Shown: one piece after another, positions 1 through 10,883 of the stretch
How positions within the stretch are numbered: position 1 is the stretch's first letter
How the letters are laid out: each line of letters begins with the position of its first letter
From: Pseudo-nitzschia pungens
Taxonomy: Eukaryota; Bacillariophyta; Bacillariophyceae; Bacillariales; Bacillariaceae
DNA length: 64,000 nt
Direction of reading: 5' to 3'
NCBI GenBank assembly: GCA_037355855.1
Contig: CM074768.1
Location: 1,674,001-1,738,000, forward strand
Position numbers and translations under genes: made by a program
The notes under the pieces: model-generated
Databases searched by the model: none
What the model was told of the DNA's origin: nothing
What the model saw: the letters and a program-made list of their open reading frames with translations, nothing else

Positions 1-704
1 AGGCTGACTACTACTCCCACATTGGAAGCAAGCGCTCTCCCAAACGTTGGGCTACAGCTATCATCCATCAGTTCTTTCTTACCTCCTGGGATCTTTGGAC
101 TTATAGGAATGAACGACTCCATGGTCCTGGGGGTACCCTTGATGCTGAACAACACCAATCTCTTGATGCTTCCATCACCTCAGAATTGGCAATTGGTGCA
201 GCTGGTGCACTTCCCCAGTCACACTCCCTTTTACAAACCCCTTTCCACGTCCTACAAGGTTACACCCTGACTGCCAAGAGGCAGTGGCTTGCAACCATCC
301 ACCTTGCAAGGAAGCAATATGCAGCGCCTGTCCCACCAGTGCAGCCATACCAACAAGAGGCTGCTCTCCTCAGAGCCTGGCTTACTGGCCCTCAGGGTTG
401 ATTACACTTTGTACCTTGGTCTTGTCTTCTGTTCCTGCTTCTTATCCTGTCCCATCCCTTTTGATACTGGATCTTATCCCAATATCTTCATTCCCATTTC
501 ACTTTCTCTCAAGTCCCTATTTTGTGGGACTTGTTTGTCTTTTTCCCTGCTTGATGTTCAAGGTTTGTTTGAAAATTTGTCGTTCTGCCACTTGGGGTCC
601 TGACTCTATGATGGAGGCGACGTTAAAGTCTGGTTACAGACTGAGTAATTTAGTTTCACCTTTGGTGATTAAAGTTATTTAAATACGTATATTATTATTA
701 TTTT
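1..704 (+). mobile_element. 3' end of a LINE-like (non-LTR) retrotransposon, cut by the window start
   Basis: This segment is the inverted partner of 62906-63606 near the other end of the window; the two match almost base for base. It holds the C-terminus of an ORF, a roughly 270-bp 3' untranslated region and a tail of ATT/TAT repeats at about 688-704. The copy at the right end is flanked by a 20-bp target duplication and is truncated at its 5' end, which is how LINEs insert. That is why both are called LINE-like. No reverse transcriptase core is visible here, so the class rests on insertion structure and the C-terminal motif. Confidence 0.7.
3..401 (+). CDS. C-terminal fragment of LINE-like ORF2 protein (partial, 5' end outside the window)
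   Basis: An open frame enters from the window edge and stops at 399-401. It contains the motif SWDLWTYRNERLHG, which resembles the W-x-x-W-x-x-RN-x-x-H/F segment found downstream of reverse transcriptase in many LINE polyproteins. The rest is a weakly conserved tail ending WLTGPQG. The same protein end is encoded on the minus strand at 63204-63845. Only the region after the catalytic domains is visible, so activity cannot be judged. Similar segments also occur in other reverse-transcribing elements, so the family is an inference. Confidence 0.6.
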   Translation, partial: ADYYSHIGSKRSPKRWATAIIHQFFLTSWDLWTYRNERLHGPGGTLDAEQHQSLDASITSELAIGAAGALPQSHSLLQTPFHVLQGYTLTAKRQWLATIHLARKQYAAPVPPVQPYQQEAALLRAWLTGPQG

Positions 705-2181
705 AAATTTGAAGAGAAAAAGTGGTAGAAGCGGGGGGCACTCTGAGGCAACCAATGGTGTTGAAAGTGCAATTGCGTGTAGATACACTCTGCCCAAATC
801 AATCGGAATGCTTTACGGTACTGCTTTCATATCGTACTTTTTTGAAAAAAATAAAAAATACTGTAACTGCATGGATGTACACTTTCGGGTCGTTACCTCC
901 AACATAATTAGACGAGCTGTGACTTCATCTAGAATCGAGCGACCAAAACAATGCAGATAATCCCCGTTTGGTTTGAGAAACAAAATCGTTCACCATCTTG
1001 TTTTCAAAAGAGTATTGAATACCATTTCTCTATAACGATTTGACTCACCTCAGCTTTTATTGGTCGTTCTATTCACACATTCACAGCACCGAACAATCTG
1101 GCAATGCAGATTGTTCATGATGTCAAACCATCGGTGCGTGAAAGAGATGAATGATGATCGACGTGACACACCACTTTGTTTTTATCCGACAACGGACACG
1201 GAACTGCACCGTTCTCATGAATTGTAAGACGGGAAGGCAGGAAAGTACTCCGGTCTCACATCCAAAAAATACAGTCCATTTTTCATTACGATGCAACAAG
1301 AGAGTTAATGTAATTCGAATCGTCTTTCGATACTATTTCTTTCCCGGTTCACAGACAAGTTCATTTTCTCTTCCCACGTTTGAGATGCATACCTTACGTC
1401 TTGAGATGGTGCCAGATATTTCGCGACCAATTTTCGTTATTTTCAGTATTACCGTATTACTCCGTCCGTTTACATCGTCATCAATGATGGCGCAAAAAAT
1501 TGTACTGCCCTCGAAAATAGAACAGAATCGTATCACACTAAGAAATTCATTGTGGGGACATGCGCGGCCATTCGTTTCGTATTCTGACACATCTCACAAT
1601 TCTTCCGCGGTGATCTTGCCACTATTACTTCTTCTATCCATATTTTTTTATCAACGAGTATTCAATCAATACAGCAATGCAACCAGCATGATTTTATTTA
1701 TATTTCAGTGGAACTTTATTTAACATTACAGAATTTGAAGCAAATAAGGAATGACAGAAATAATAATACTCTCTTATTAATATTTTTTCTTAAAAGCCCT
1801 ATATTTTTTGAGGTTCTCATTCTCTTTTGCGCTATCAAAAAATAGACTTTTCGGATAATGATATCCCGCACCATACTACTGGCAAACAAATTTTAAAAAT
1901 AATAAAAATATTGTTCATACCGGGTACACGTGTACGCACCCCTTAAGTGTTGAGACGTGGATGTGTACTGTACAAATATGAAAGATAATGCGAAAAAAAC
2001 TGCAATGAAAACTGAAACTGATCCTCACAAAAAAAGGACGTAAGCATAGGGTAAAAACAATCTCAATGATTTTTGGGCGCCGTTAAAAATTAATTTTCAC
2101 ATCTCACTGATTTTCTCACTTTTTTGGAATAAGTTGCTGCGAACTAGTCACATAGTGGCAACGTGATTGTTAGTGATTGCC
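705..2181. other. intergenic stretch, no supported gene
   Basis: AT-rich sequence after the LINE tail. An open frame of 190 codons at 1151-1723 has no recognisable domain and no compositional sign of coding. Nothing else is supported. The last 100 bases presumably hold the promoter of the gene starting at 2182. Confidence 0.5.
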
Positions 2182-5100
2182 ATGATTCGTTTTCGTACTA
2201 CGATCGCTTCCCTCCTCGCCTTCGTCTTGCTTACCAATGGACTCGCAATCGCACAACTCTGCGATGGCAAAGTCGAGGTCGAAACTGACATCGATATTGC
2301 CCGTTCCACTGTGATTCGAAGTGACCTCCAATCTGGAGGTGAATTACGGTACGGAAATGTTGGCTTAGTCCGCGACCAACCAGTGGATTTGGTGATTACA
2401 GCGACAGGCTATAAAAACAACAACCCCAAAGGAGTTTTCAATGGCAAAGATGGGGACGGTAATTTTGGAAGCATCAATCTCTACACAGTGAAGGGGGATA
2501 GTTCTTCTGGAAGGGCCCGTTTCGAGGCGTGCTTTGTCGAGCCGGACACCAACAACAAAGTCAAAGTCGACTCCTTTAAGTGGTAAATAGCGCATTATCT
2601 AAACCAATTGTTCTGTTTGTACCGTGTTTGGAAGCAAACTATGGAATGCAGAAGTTCTTGCGCCATCTTTGATTCTTCATTCTCTACTTCGCACTGACAT
2701 TTCTTCGCAATCCTCTCCACATGAAATGTGCTGTACTTCCGAACATTTCAAACCATACACTTTTCAATATCAGGACCGTCTTCGACATAGATCGCCGTAG
2801 CAGCAAAAAAACAGGATTCAGCGTTTGGGAACGACTTGAAATTGACGTCTCACAGGCAGAAGGATATTCCTTGTTTCCTGATGTTGACTCTACGCAAGTC
2901 AAACAGTATTGCAAAAACTCTCTCAAAGAGCCACCCTGTGCCGCAGATGAAATGACGACGTTTGAGGCCAAAAACGAAGGGAACCGCTTCGATAACCCAA
3001 CAGATCCTAGCAATTTGACGGACATTCAAAAGAAACGTTCCGTCACCTTTACGTTCGGCCAAAGATCGTGCTGGAACTTTGTATACGATGCATATTGTCC
3101 ATTTGAACCCGAGTATGAATGTGCTAAATACAAAGGATCAAACTTTTTGTTTGCTGGGGTTGCCAACCAGGTTATTGAAGAGGGGGAATGTATTACGCCA
3201 GCGCCAAAGCCATCAACTAGCAATCCAACAAAGACTCCAGCAGTAGCACCTACCAAGACTCCCACGAAAAGTCCGATAGAGGGACCAACTTTGTCACTCA
3301 CCAAGGACCCGACGTCTAAACCAACCAAGCTCCCCACAAACGCTCCGACAAATAAGCCGACGCATACACCAACGCGTTCCCCGTCCGGTGCACCCACCCA
3401 TCCTCCTACCCATACTCCTACATATAAGCCGACAATAAAACCCACACAAACTCCAAGTCTTCGACCATCAATTACTCCCTCGGTTGTGGTTTCAATAGCG
3501 CCGACAATAATTGCATCGAATGCTCCCTCGGTTGTAGCTTCAATGATCCCAACAACGACTGCATCGAATGCTCCCTCGCGAACTCTATCCACAGCACCCA
3601 CCATTGCTTTGTCTACCGCTCCTACTCTGACGGCTTCTCTTTCATCAACCAATGACCAGAAGAGTGCCCCAACGAGTACACCAACTGTATCTCCAACTCC
3701 ACTACTCACCTCAAGAACTTCGACCAATGCTCCTACGAAAGGCGACGGTAGTGGTAAGCCTGATCCCCCCGAGGGTCTTATCGAAACCTGGGAATTGAAG
3801 GCAGTAGGCAAACCCGATGAAAACAAGCCGCCTGGGAAAATGATTTCCGTCAATCCCTTTGTTGGTATGTAAACAAGCAATTGCTCGATTCACATTCGGT
3901 TCGTTTTTGTGCTGTGCTACTTTCATTCAACCCACCCACTCCTGACGAACCGTTATTTGTTGTTCTTTTTTTCGAGTCCAGGTGAAATGTACTTTGAAGC
4001 AAATCCATCCCAACTGCCGAACAACCCCGGTCCACCCCTTTACGGAAAGATCTACGCCAATGTCCCTGACGGTGAGGACTGCGACAAGGGAACGCTTGTG
4101 GCATTTGGTAGTCTGGAATCGCAAATAGACAAAGATTTCATCGAGATCCTACCCGCTCCCTATGATCAGTATTCTGAGCTTTATGCATTTCCCGGCAAAC
4201 CATTTCCACAAACAAACAACGGACGGGTCGGAAAGACTACTTTCGAGATGTCCGATCCCTTTTCGCTCGGTAGCGACAGTGGCGACCAGCAAATTTGGTT
4301 TCCATATTACGACGGAAGAGCGAAGTCGGACGGACAATTTCGGTTTTGCACCCGGACCGAACTCTTGGTAGACGTTCGTGGCACCAATCCCGGAGATCCT
4401 CCCGACGGCATCATCGATAGCGTCTCGTTCGTGGACACCAAATTTGTTGTCGACGTCCAGTTCCATGGCGATATCGTTACCTTTTCTCGAGATGTCAACG
4501 TCTTTTCCTCGGATTCGTCCGCGGTAGAGGAGCAGGTTGTCGAAGAGATCGAGCTCAGATCCTTTCTTTGCGACAAGAGGTCCCGCGAGGAACTAACCGA
4601 TTCCGTTATCGCATACACCGATGGTCAAGATTTCCGTCTGTGCATAGAAGTTGCTGACGACATCGACAACCCAAGGAAAAAGAAGAAGTACGTTCCGACG
4701 AAGTTCAACCAGGTCACCTGCAAAAACAAAGCTCTCACTCGAAACATCGTTCGGGATTACGATCCCGATCCATTGACCATTGTCGACAGCAAACCCAACG
4801 AGGAGGGTGTCTTGAGTCTCATCTCGACGGTCACATCCGAGTATCTGGACTTGGATGAATCCTTCTTTCATTGTAGCGGGACGGTCAAGCTCGCCCACGT
4901 GCGAGAACTGAAAGGCGATGACGAAGACGAAGACGAAGAAATCCGATTGCGATATCTCGCCGAGGAATCGCTTCCCGCGCCAGACGTGTCTTTCCGAATG
5001 GAGTCCTCGGGCCCGTCGCGACGCGGATCCCTCCTCGGGCGTGCCGTAGACGAGCCAGCAGAAGAAAGTGAGTCATCCTTTGGAGCCAGTATCTACTTGT

Positions 5101-5276
5101 CTCGCTCCTCTGTATCCTTTTCTCCAGCGTCTTCGGCTGCCACCAATTCTCTCGACAACGTCGTTTGGAAGGTGTCGGTTGCTCTCCATTCGAGTCTCGT
5201 CTTTGTGTTCGGTGTATACGAAGTACTATTTTTTCTGAATACTGGAATTATTGAACAGGTGGACACGCACCGGTAA
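2182..5276 (+). CDS. secreted Pro/Thr-repeat surface protein, three exons
   Basis: Exons read from splice signals are 2182-2582, 2774-3864 and 3982-5276, giving 928 residues; the introns (191 and 117 bp) are GT-AG and keep the frame. The N-terminus is a clear signal peptide (MIRFRTTIASLLAFVLLTNG...AIAQ). A cysteine-containing ectodomain of about 330 residues follows. Next comes a linker of about 150 residues built on PTKTPTK/NAPT-type repeats, then a second acidic domain with scattered cysteines. Near the C-terminus a hydrophobic stretch (SLVFVFGVYEVLFFL) could be a membrane anchor. Pro/Thr linkers of this kind are common in diatom cell-wall and surface proteins, probably as glycosylated spacers. 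No enzymatic motif is seen. The start was set at the ATG directly before the signal peptide. Confidence 0.75.
5068..5127 (+). other. possible optional in-frame intron (60 bp) in the Pro/Thr-repeat protein gene
   Basis: GTGAGT follows GAAGAAA, and a pyrimidine-rich TTTTCTCCAG precedes CGTCTTCG. Removing 60 bp keeps the frame and deletes 20 residues just before the hydrophobic C-terminal segment. Because both forms are open, sequence alone cannot say whether it is spliced always, sometimes or never. Confidence 0.35.
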
Positions 5277-6572
5277 ATCTTACTCTACGGTAAGATCTTA
5301 CTGTACCGTACAGTAATCTTACGAAGTGTCAACGAATTCTCGCTGTGTACAACGGGAACAAGAAAGTGACAAGTCAAATACTAGTACTACGAACTGTTTC
5401 TTGTACTTTGCTCCAACGAGGAGTCAGTCTTCACAGAAGATTAGCTAGTACTTACTATCTTGTGGACCCAAACCCTCTGCTACTACTACCTAATGCCGGC
5501 AAGGCCAAAAGCTGAACAACTCTGTTCGGAATTGCAGCCCAGCAAACTCTTTTCTCCCCTTCCCATGTTCCTTGGTGGTACTACTAGTACTAGTACTACT
5601 AGAGTAGTACTAGTAGTACTACTACTGATGCTAGTACTAGTAGTTCATTTGGAACAGCAACAAGGTCGACCGGAACTGTGGTCTCTCCAACCGATTTTTC
5701 TCCCTTCTTTTTTCCAAGCATACACCAGCCAACCTTCACTACTACCGGTACTACTACTGCTGGTAGTAGGAGGAGCCTGCTGTTCGGGGACGGTACGATA
5801 CGGTACGTAATACGTACTGTAGTAGCGCTGGGGCTTCTTGGCAGTTGGGCTCTATAATAATATTATCATACCGTATGAATACCATCGATAAATGCTGTCC
5901 AAGCGCCTCAATATGAATAATCATACTACGTAATAGATAATACGTAATGGTACCTGTAGATATAGAACACTGAACGTTACAAACCAATATAATGAAATCA
6001 TTGTAATTATTACAGTATTCAGGTACAAGTCGTTTGACTCCGTGAACCGGTCGATCGAGTGTTCGACCATTTCTATTTTGGTTTGTAAACTTCAGCCCGA
6101 TTGAATGAAGGAAGTCATCGTGATTGAATCAACAATCATCCATCATCGAATGGAGCCGTGTCGAGTTCGAGATCGCGATGCACCAACGCAGAAAGATTGG
6201 AAGGAAGGAAGGAATCCGTCAATATTGTGTTCGATGATGCTCGTCCAGAATCGAGTGATTTCGAATCCGTATCTCATTCATTCATTGCTTTGTTGGTGAC
6301 ACCATGGGTGGCAGAGTTTTTCCTCGCTTCGGACTCTCTCGCGATTCGTGTTTGCGTTCGACTCTTTCGTGCTTGTTGTGTATTATGAATGACGTGATGC
6401 GTTGTAGTTTTGATAATGTATAGCTTGCTGGCAAGAGTCAAGTCAAGTCAAGTCAAGTTCAGTCCAGTCTTGTCCTCCTTGCTTCACTCCGATTCGTTCC
6501 ACGGCTGACAACGATCGGCGCAATCACTGGTCCGTGGCTGTAGCTCTCCCTTCCATTTTTCTTCCCGGTTCC
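5277..6572. other. intergenic, with a TAC/TAG microsatellite
   Basis: No gene is supported. Positions 5579-5643 are an imperfect run of ACTAGT/TACTAC units able to fold back on itself. Short TACCGTA/TACGTA palindromes follow at about 5790-5950. Positions 6425-6455 hold a short AAGTC tandem run. Confidence 0.5.
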
Positions 6573-8072
6573 TCAATTGAAGCCCCCCCGGGCAATGGCC
6601 TTCTCCCTCACAAGCGACGATCCTCCGCCGGAACCCCCCATTCCGGAGGAAATCCGGTCTCGCCCCGTGGTGGACGGAGGGTAGCAGGTGTTGGCAAAGA
6701 GGTTGCAGCGGAAGCTGCAGCAGTCGCTTGCCGTGGTACAGGTATCCCCGCGATTGCCGCAGGCGGGACTCTCCGGCAGCGGTAATGGAGCGAGTGTCGG
6801 TGGCGGGGTCGGCGCCGGGACGAGCGGTGTTGGAACGGGGGCAGCCGTCTCCGGTTCCGGGAGCGGCACCCGCTCCTGCTCGATTGGTTCCTCGCGGAAG
6901 CCAACCTCGTCGTCGTCGCCAAGCAACTCGGACACGTCGATTCCCAGAATGGCGTCGCAATCCACGTACGAGGGAGCCTTTTTCGCGTTGAGAACACAGG
7001 TGGTCCCCGTGATCCAGTCATAAAACTCGGAGATGCGCGTGTAGACTCCGGGAAAGCGCTCGTTGGCGCAGCCCCGTCCCCACGAGACGATTCCCACCAG
7101 AGAGTCTTGCGTGTAATCTCCCTCGTTGGGCGTCAGGAGAAGGGGACCGCCGGAATCGCCGTAGCAGGCGTCCTTGCCATCGTCCTTGGCACACATCATG
7201 TTGTCGTCGACCTCTCCCCGGTGATCCCGGTTGCAACTGTCGTTCGTGATGTAGTTGACGTCGACCCGGTGGAGGGCGTTGGCGAAGCGCGTGACTTCCT
7301 CGTCGGGGTCGATGTCCCCGAAGCCAATCACCGTCATGGCGGTTCCCTCGATCTCGACGGGATCCGGATTCAATCGCACAAAGGCAGCGGGCGTTCCGTC
7401 CGGGTTGACGGCGTCCTCGGCCAGCTCAAAGATGGCGACGTCGTTGGCGTACGTGAAGTCGTCGTACAGCGGGTGAACGGCCCGGTCGACGATGCCGGTC
7501 TCGTTGAAGGTGCGGCGCGTCAGGGGGTTGATGGAGAAATCCAGGTCGGCGTCCTGGCAGTGAGCGGCCGTCACAACAAAACGGGGGGAGATGAGGACGG
7601 CTCCGCAGAGATTGATCCCGTTCATCAGAGCGTAGTAGGGGAAGCGGTTTACTTCAGCTTCCTCTCCGCCGATGATGCGGGGTTTTCGCTTCGGTATATC
7701 ACTGGTCTGCTTGGTGGGTACCGCCACGAATCATGGTGCAACGAAACGAGAAGCAATGGGTGTGAGGTGCGGAAGCAGGTCACGAATGGGAATACGAATA
7801 GGAGTGAGAATGGGAACGACAACAGGAATGCCGTTGCATCGCATCGCATCGCATTGAGGTGTGGTCCGGGTGCAAGAAGCACCGTCGCAACGGATCGAAC
7901 CCGGCATTGGATTCGTTGTTGCTTCTCTCTGCCTTACCGATTCGAGTTCCCGACCACGCAACGAACGCCTTGTAGGGGAGGACTCTTCGCGTCTCTCCTC
8001 CGATCGTGCGGTCGTCGTCGCCGACAGGAACAGCATCGCTGCGAAAAACGTGGGTGACCTCGAGAAATACAT
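6573..8072 (-). CDS. secreted trypsin-like serine protease (S1 family) with C-terminal cystine-knot-like tail
   Basis: Two exons, 8072-7938 and 7706-6573, joined by a GTAAGG...AAGCAG intron of 231 bp, give 422 residues. Exon 1 encodes a signal peptide (MYFSRSPTFFAAMLFLSATT) and a basic propeptide. The mature enzyme should start at the Ile of RIIGG (about residue 56). The catalytic triad is visible: H94 in TAAHC, D134 in ANDVAIF, S230 in GDSGGP. Asp at 224, six residues before the serine, matches trypsin Asp189 and predicts cleavage after Arg/Lys. A proline-rich linker leads to a six-cysteine module (about 355-380) with a CC pair, spaced like an inhibitor cystine knot. It lies 2.8 kb from a second, diverged protease on the same strand. 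Confidence 0.85.
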
Positions 8073-8173
8073 GTTGAAGTCGTCGTAGGAGTGAGTGCGA
8101 GTGTGCGGTGTGGGATCCAGCTGCGTGTGGTGAATTGAAATGGGTTTCGATGTTGTTTAGTTTTGTTTAGTTT

Positions 8174-8212
8174 TGTGTGTTGTGTTGTGTTGTGTTGTGT
8201 TGTGTTGTGTTG
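8174..8212 (+). repeat. TTGTG microsatellite
   Basis: About eight uninterrupted TTGTG units, roughly 100 bp upstream of the start of the minus-strand protease gene, so possibly in its promoter or 5' leader. Confidence 0.9.
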
Positions 8213-10106
8213 CGTTTTGCAATGGCAGAGGTGCGTTGTGTTTTGAAGAGAGCGATGACGATGCCGGGAAACACAACTTGTTAGATGTGTCTTGGCCAAT
8301 TTTATAAAAGATCGATCCTTCTGTCCAAAACGGTTTTTTGTGAGGCTTACACCGTAGCCTTACTACGAGAATTGCGCAATGCGGCATTGATTGAATGTGC
8401 GATACAGATGACGACGGTGACAATGATGATGATAGTGTTATCATAATATACGGTACCGTACGGAAACAGCAATGCGTGTGGGTTGCCGTGCAACTCCCTC
8501 CAGGCAAGATCCATCCTGGCTGATAATTGCCAGTTACGGATTGAAATTCAGAGATGGAAAAAGTCCTTGGACGTGGTAGTTTCCCCGTGCGACTACGACG
8601 ACCGTAGGTATTATCGTCGGCACGCCGATGTTTGGCGAGGATGTGAGGCGAACCATTGCCCGTTTGGGCCTCTTTCTGTCACCGCGCACTGGTATGCGTC
8701 GTAGAAATTTTACCTCACGACCACTCAACGATTCGTGACGAAGGCAAAAACCCAAAAGTATTTTGTTTGGCGTTCGTCTCGACCCATATTTGTCGATTCG
8801 GAACGAGTCTACTCCGACAACCCCGTGCCGCAACGGACAATCTCTATGGGACTCCCCAAAAATTTTTAGCGACAGGCACCACCACGATTGGATTGGACTT
8901 TTGACTCAGATGTTGCTATGAGGGGGCATTCCAAATTGTGTTGTAAGTCGTACGATAGTATCACCTTTCACACCACTGGATCTTTTTTGAATACAATAGC
9001 TGGGCTTGCTCGAGAGGTGTTCCATGATTCAAAACAACAAGAACAAGAGACCAACGATGCGTTCAGGCGTGTCAGTCGTTTACGGTCGGCACCAATATGT
9101 CTTTCAGAAGGAATGCTGCTGGAAGCACAACCAAAGTATTATGATCAGCCCGTGCGAGTACAGTATATACTGTACTGTCCGTAATTACCAGTACCGTAGG
9201 TCGTACGGAACATGTACTTTTTTTAATTGCGAAGTACCGTACTACGAAATATAAAAAGTGCCATCATCAGTGTGACACTCCGAGGCTACGGTAATGTATT
9301 CATTCACATGGTTCGGTTAAAAAAAAATTGACGGAGTGCTTCCAGCAGTAAGACTTTTACATGGCCTTACAAAGGACATGGAAGTCCCCGATCACACGGA
9401 TAACCAACAGATGATGGAAGTACGTACATAAACGTACGTACCATCGCGACGATGATTACACATTTTACATTATTATTATTTACCCATACAGCACTGGACG
9501 GTGCACAATGCAATATGCACAATATACCAACATACTATACACCATACACCATACGCAATACAAGAACAACCATCGAGACAAATTCTCTCTTTCTTCTTGA
9601 TCTGCTGCTACTAATGCGCTGAATGCATGACCACAATCACAACAAGAAGGCTTGACTACGCTGCCAAATTGAATCCAACCCAATGCAATGATGAAACAAT
9701 GCAACACTAGTAGTACCTTGTTGTCTCTTTTGGCTGGATGGATAGAATGGATCAATTACTACTAGTACTACTACTAGTAGTATCTACAGGGCACTGATAG
9801 TAGTAGGACAATTTTCTATATGCCACCAATTCGTAGTATGCATCTGTATCCTCCAGAAACCACCAACTTTTTGACAGAAAATTCCCCTGTTTCAAATTCA
9901 TTTTCTTCCACCCATCTTTGGAAAAATGTTCCTCTCTTTGATCAATCACACGAAAATGTTCCTCTCTTTGATCAATTACACGATTGTTGGATTAGCCTGT
10001 TGCTCACCATCAAAAAACACAAGGGGGAGAACAAAAAAAGGTCTGGAAACAAGAACCAGGTCAACATGATGTGATGGCTTAGAAGAGCCCCATTCCAATC
10101 ATCAAT

Positions 10107-10615
10107 CAATTCATGAGGCACTTCTCTCAACTCTTTGCTCCACCAGACCAATTTTTCCATCAAGAAGTGAACAAGGTGGTTTACAAGTTCTAGTAGGAAC
10201 CGATAAATTATGTACAGCAGATTCATTCCAGAACCCCAACTTCTGGAATGCTGTCACTTGCATCATTATTGAAACTATGGGTTTGGGGACCCTGCTGCTT
10301 TGTGCTTTGAAGCAACAGGAGATTTGGATGCAACAACATGCAGTGGGCTTATTGCTTGTCAGCATGACAAAGGCTTTGGCTACATTGGACTTTGTCCTCA
10401 CCGAATGCTCCAGGGACTTTAGTACTGATAGTTCTGTTACTGAAGGCATGGCAAGAATGTTTTCTTCTGTTATCAGGTCTGGTTCTTCGTATGAGACTTC
10501 CTACGTGTTGAATTTCTGTATCATTGTATTCTTTTTAAGTATTACTGGTGTTTTTGATATTCTTCTTGTTAATATAGAAATGTACATGCATGAACTTCTC
10601 TTCGTTCTCTATTAA
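10107..10615 (+). pseudogene. possible degraded coding region, unidentified
   Basis: One forward frame stays open for about 170 codons with protein-like composition (segments such as FQNPNFWNAVTC and ALKQQEIWMQQHAVG), while the first methionine is well inside at 10277. I recognise no family. It may be a relic of a mobile-element protein or a chance frame. Transcript data or a protein search would decide. Confidence 0.25.
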
Positions 10616-10883
10616 TGTAGTTGTGATGGCGAACTGGCATACATCATCATAGCGTACCGTGTATTTGTTTGTTTGTGATGGACAGAGGAACCCGTGCCAA
10701 CGTCAATGGTTCTTTCACTCTGATTGCTTCATCCATTCGTTCTTCTATCTAGGAGCAAGTGTCTAAAAATCAGTGAGCTCGAAAGGTAGGATGTCCGTTT
10801 TGTGATGTTTGAGATGGTGTGCGTATGTAAAAGATTTACAGTGGTGAATATATCACACTGCGGACATCATGAACACAACATTT

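Larger units (their letters stand above)
8073..10883. other. intergenic stretch between the two protease genes
   Basis: It holds a TTGTG microsatellite, many TACGTA/GTACCG palindromes (about 8450-8460, 9160-9250, 9420-9445), a 30-bp tandem duplication at about 9922-9981 (unit containing CTCTCTTTGATCAAT), and a possible coding relic at 10107-10615. No other gene is supported. Confidence 0.5.

Noticed and set aside
1151..1723. 190-codon open frame
   Set aside because: AT-rich, no recognisable motif, no splice or start context; probably chance.
3026..3880. 284-codon minus-strand frame opposite the Pro/Thr linker
   Set aside because: It is the antisense of the repeat linker (Val/Gly-rich shadow); splice signals and signal peptide support the plus-strand gene.
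7107..8057. 316-codon plus-strand frame across the first protease gene
   Set aside because: Antisense shadow of a gene with full catalytic motifs; no domain of its own.
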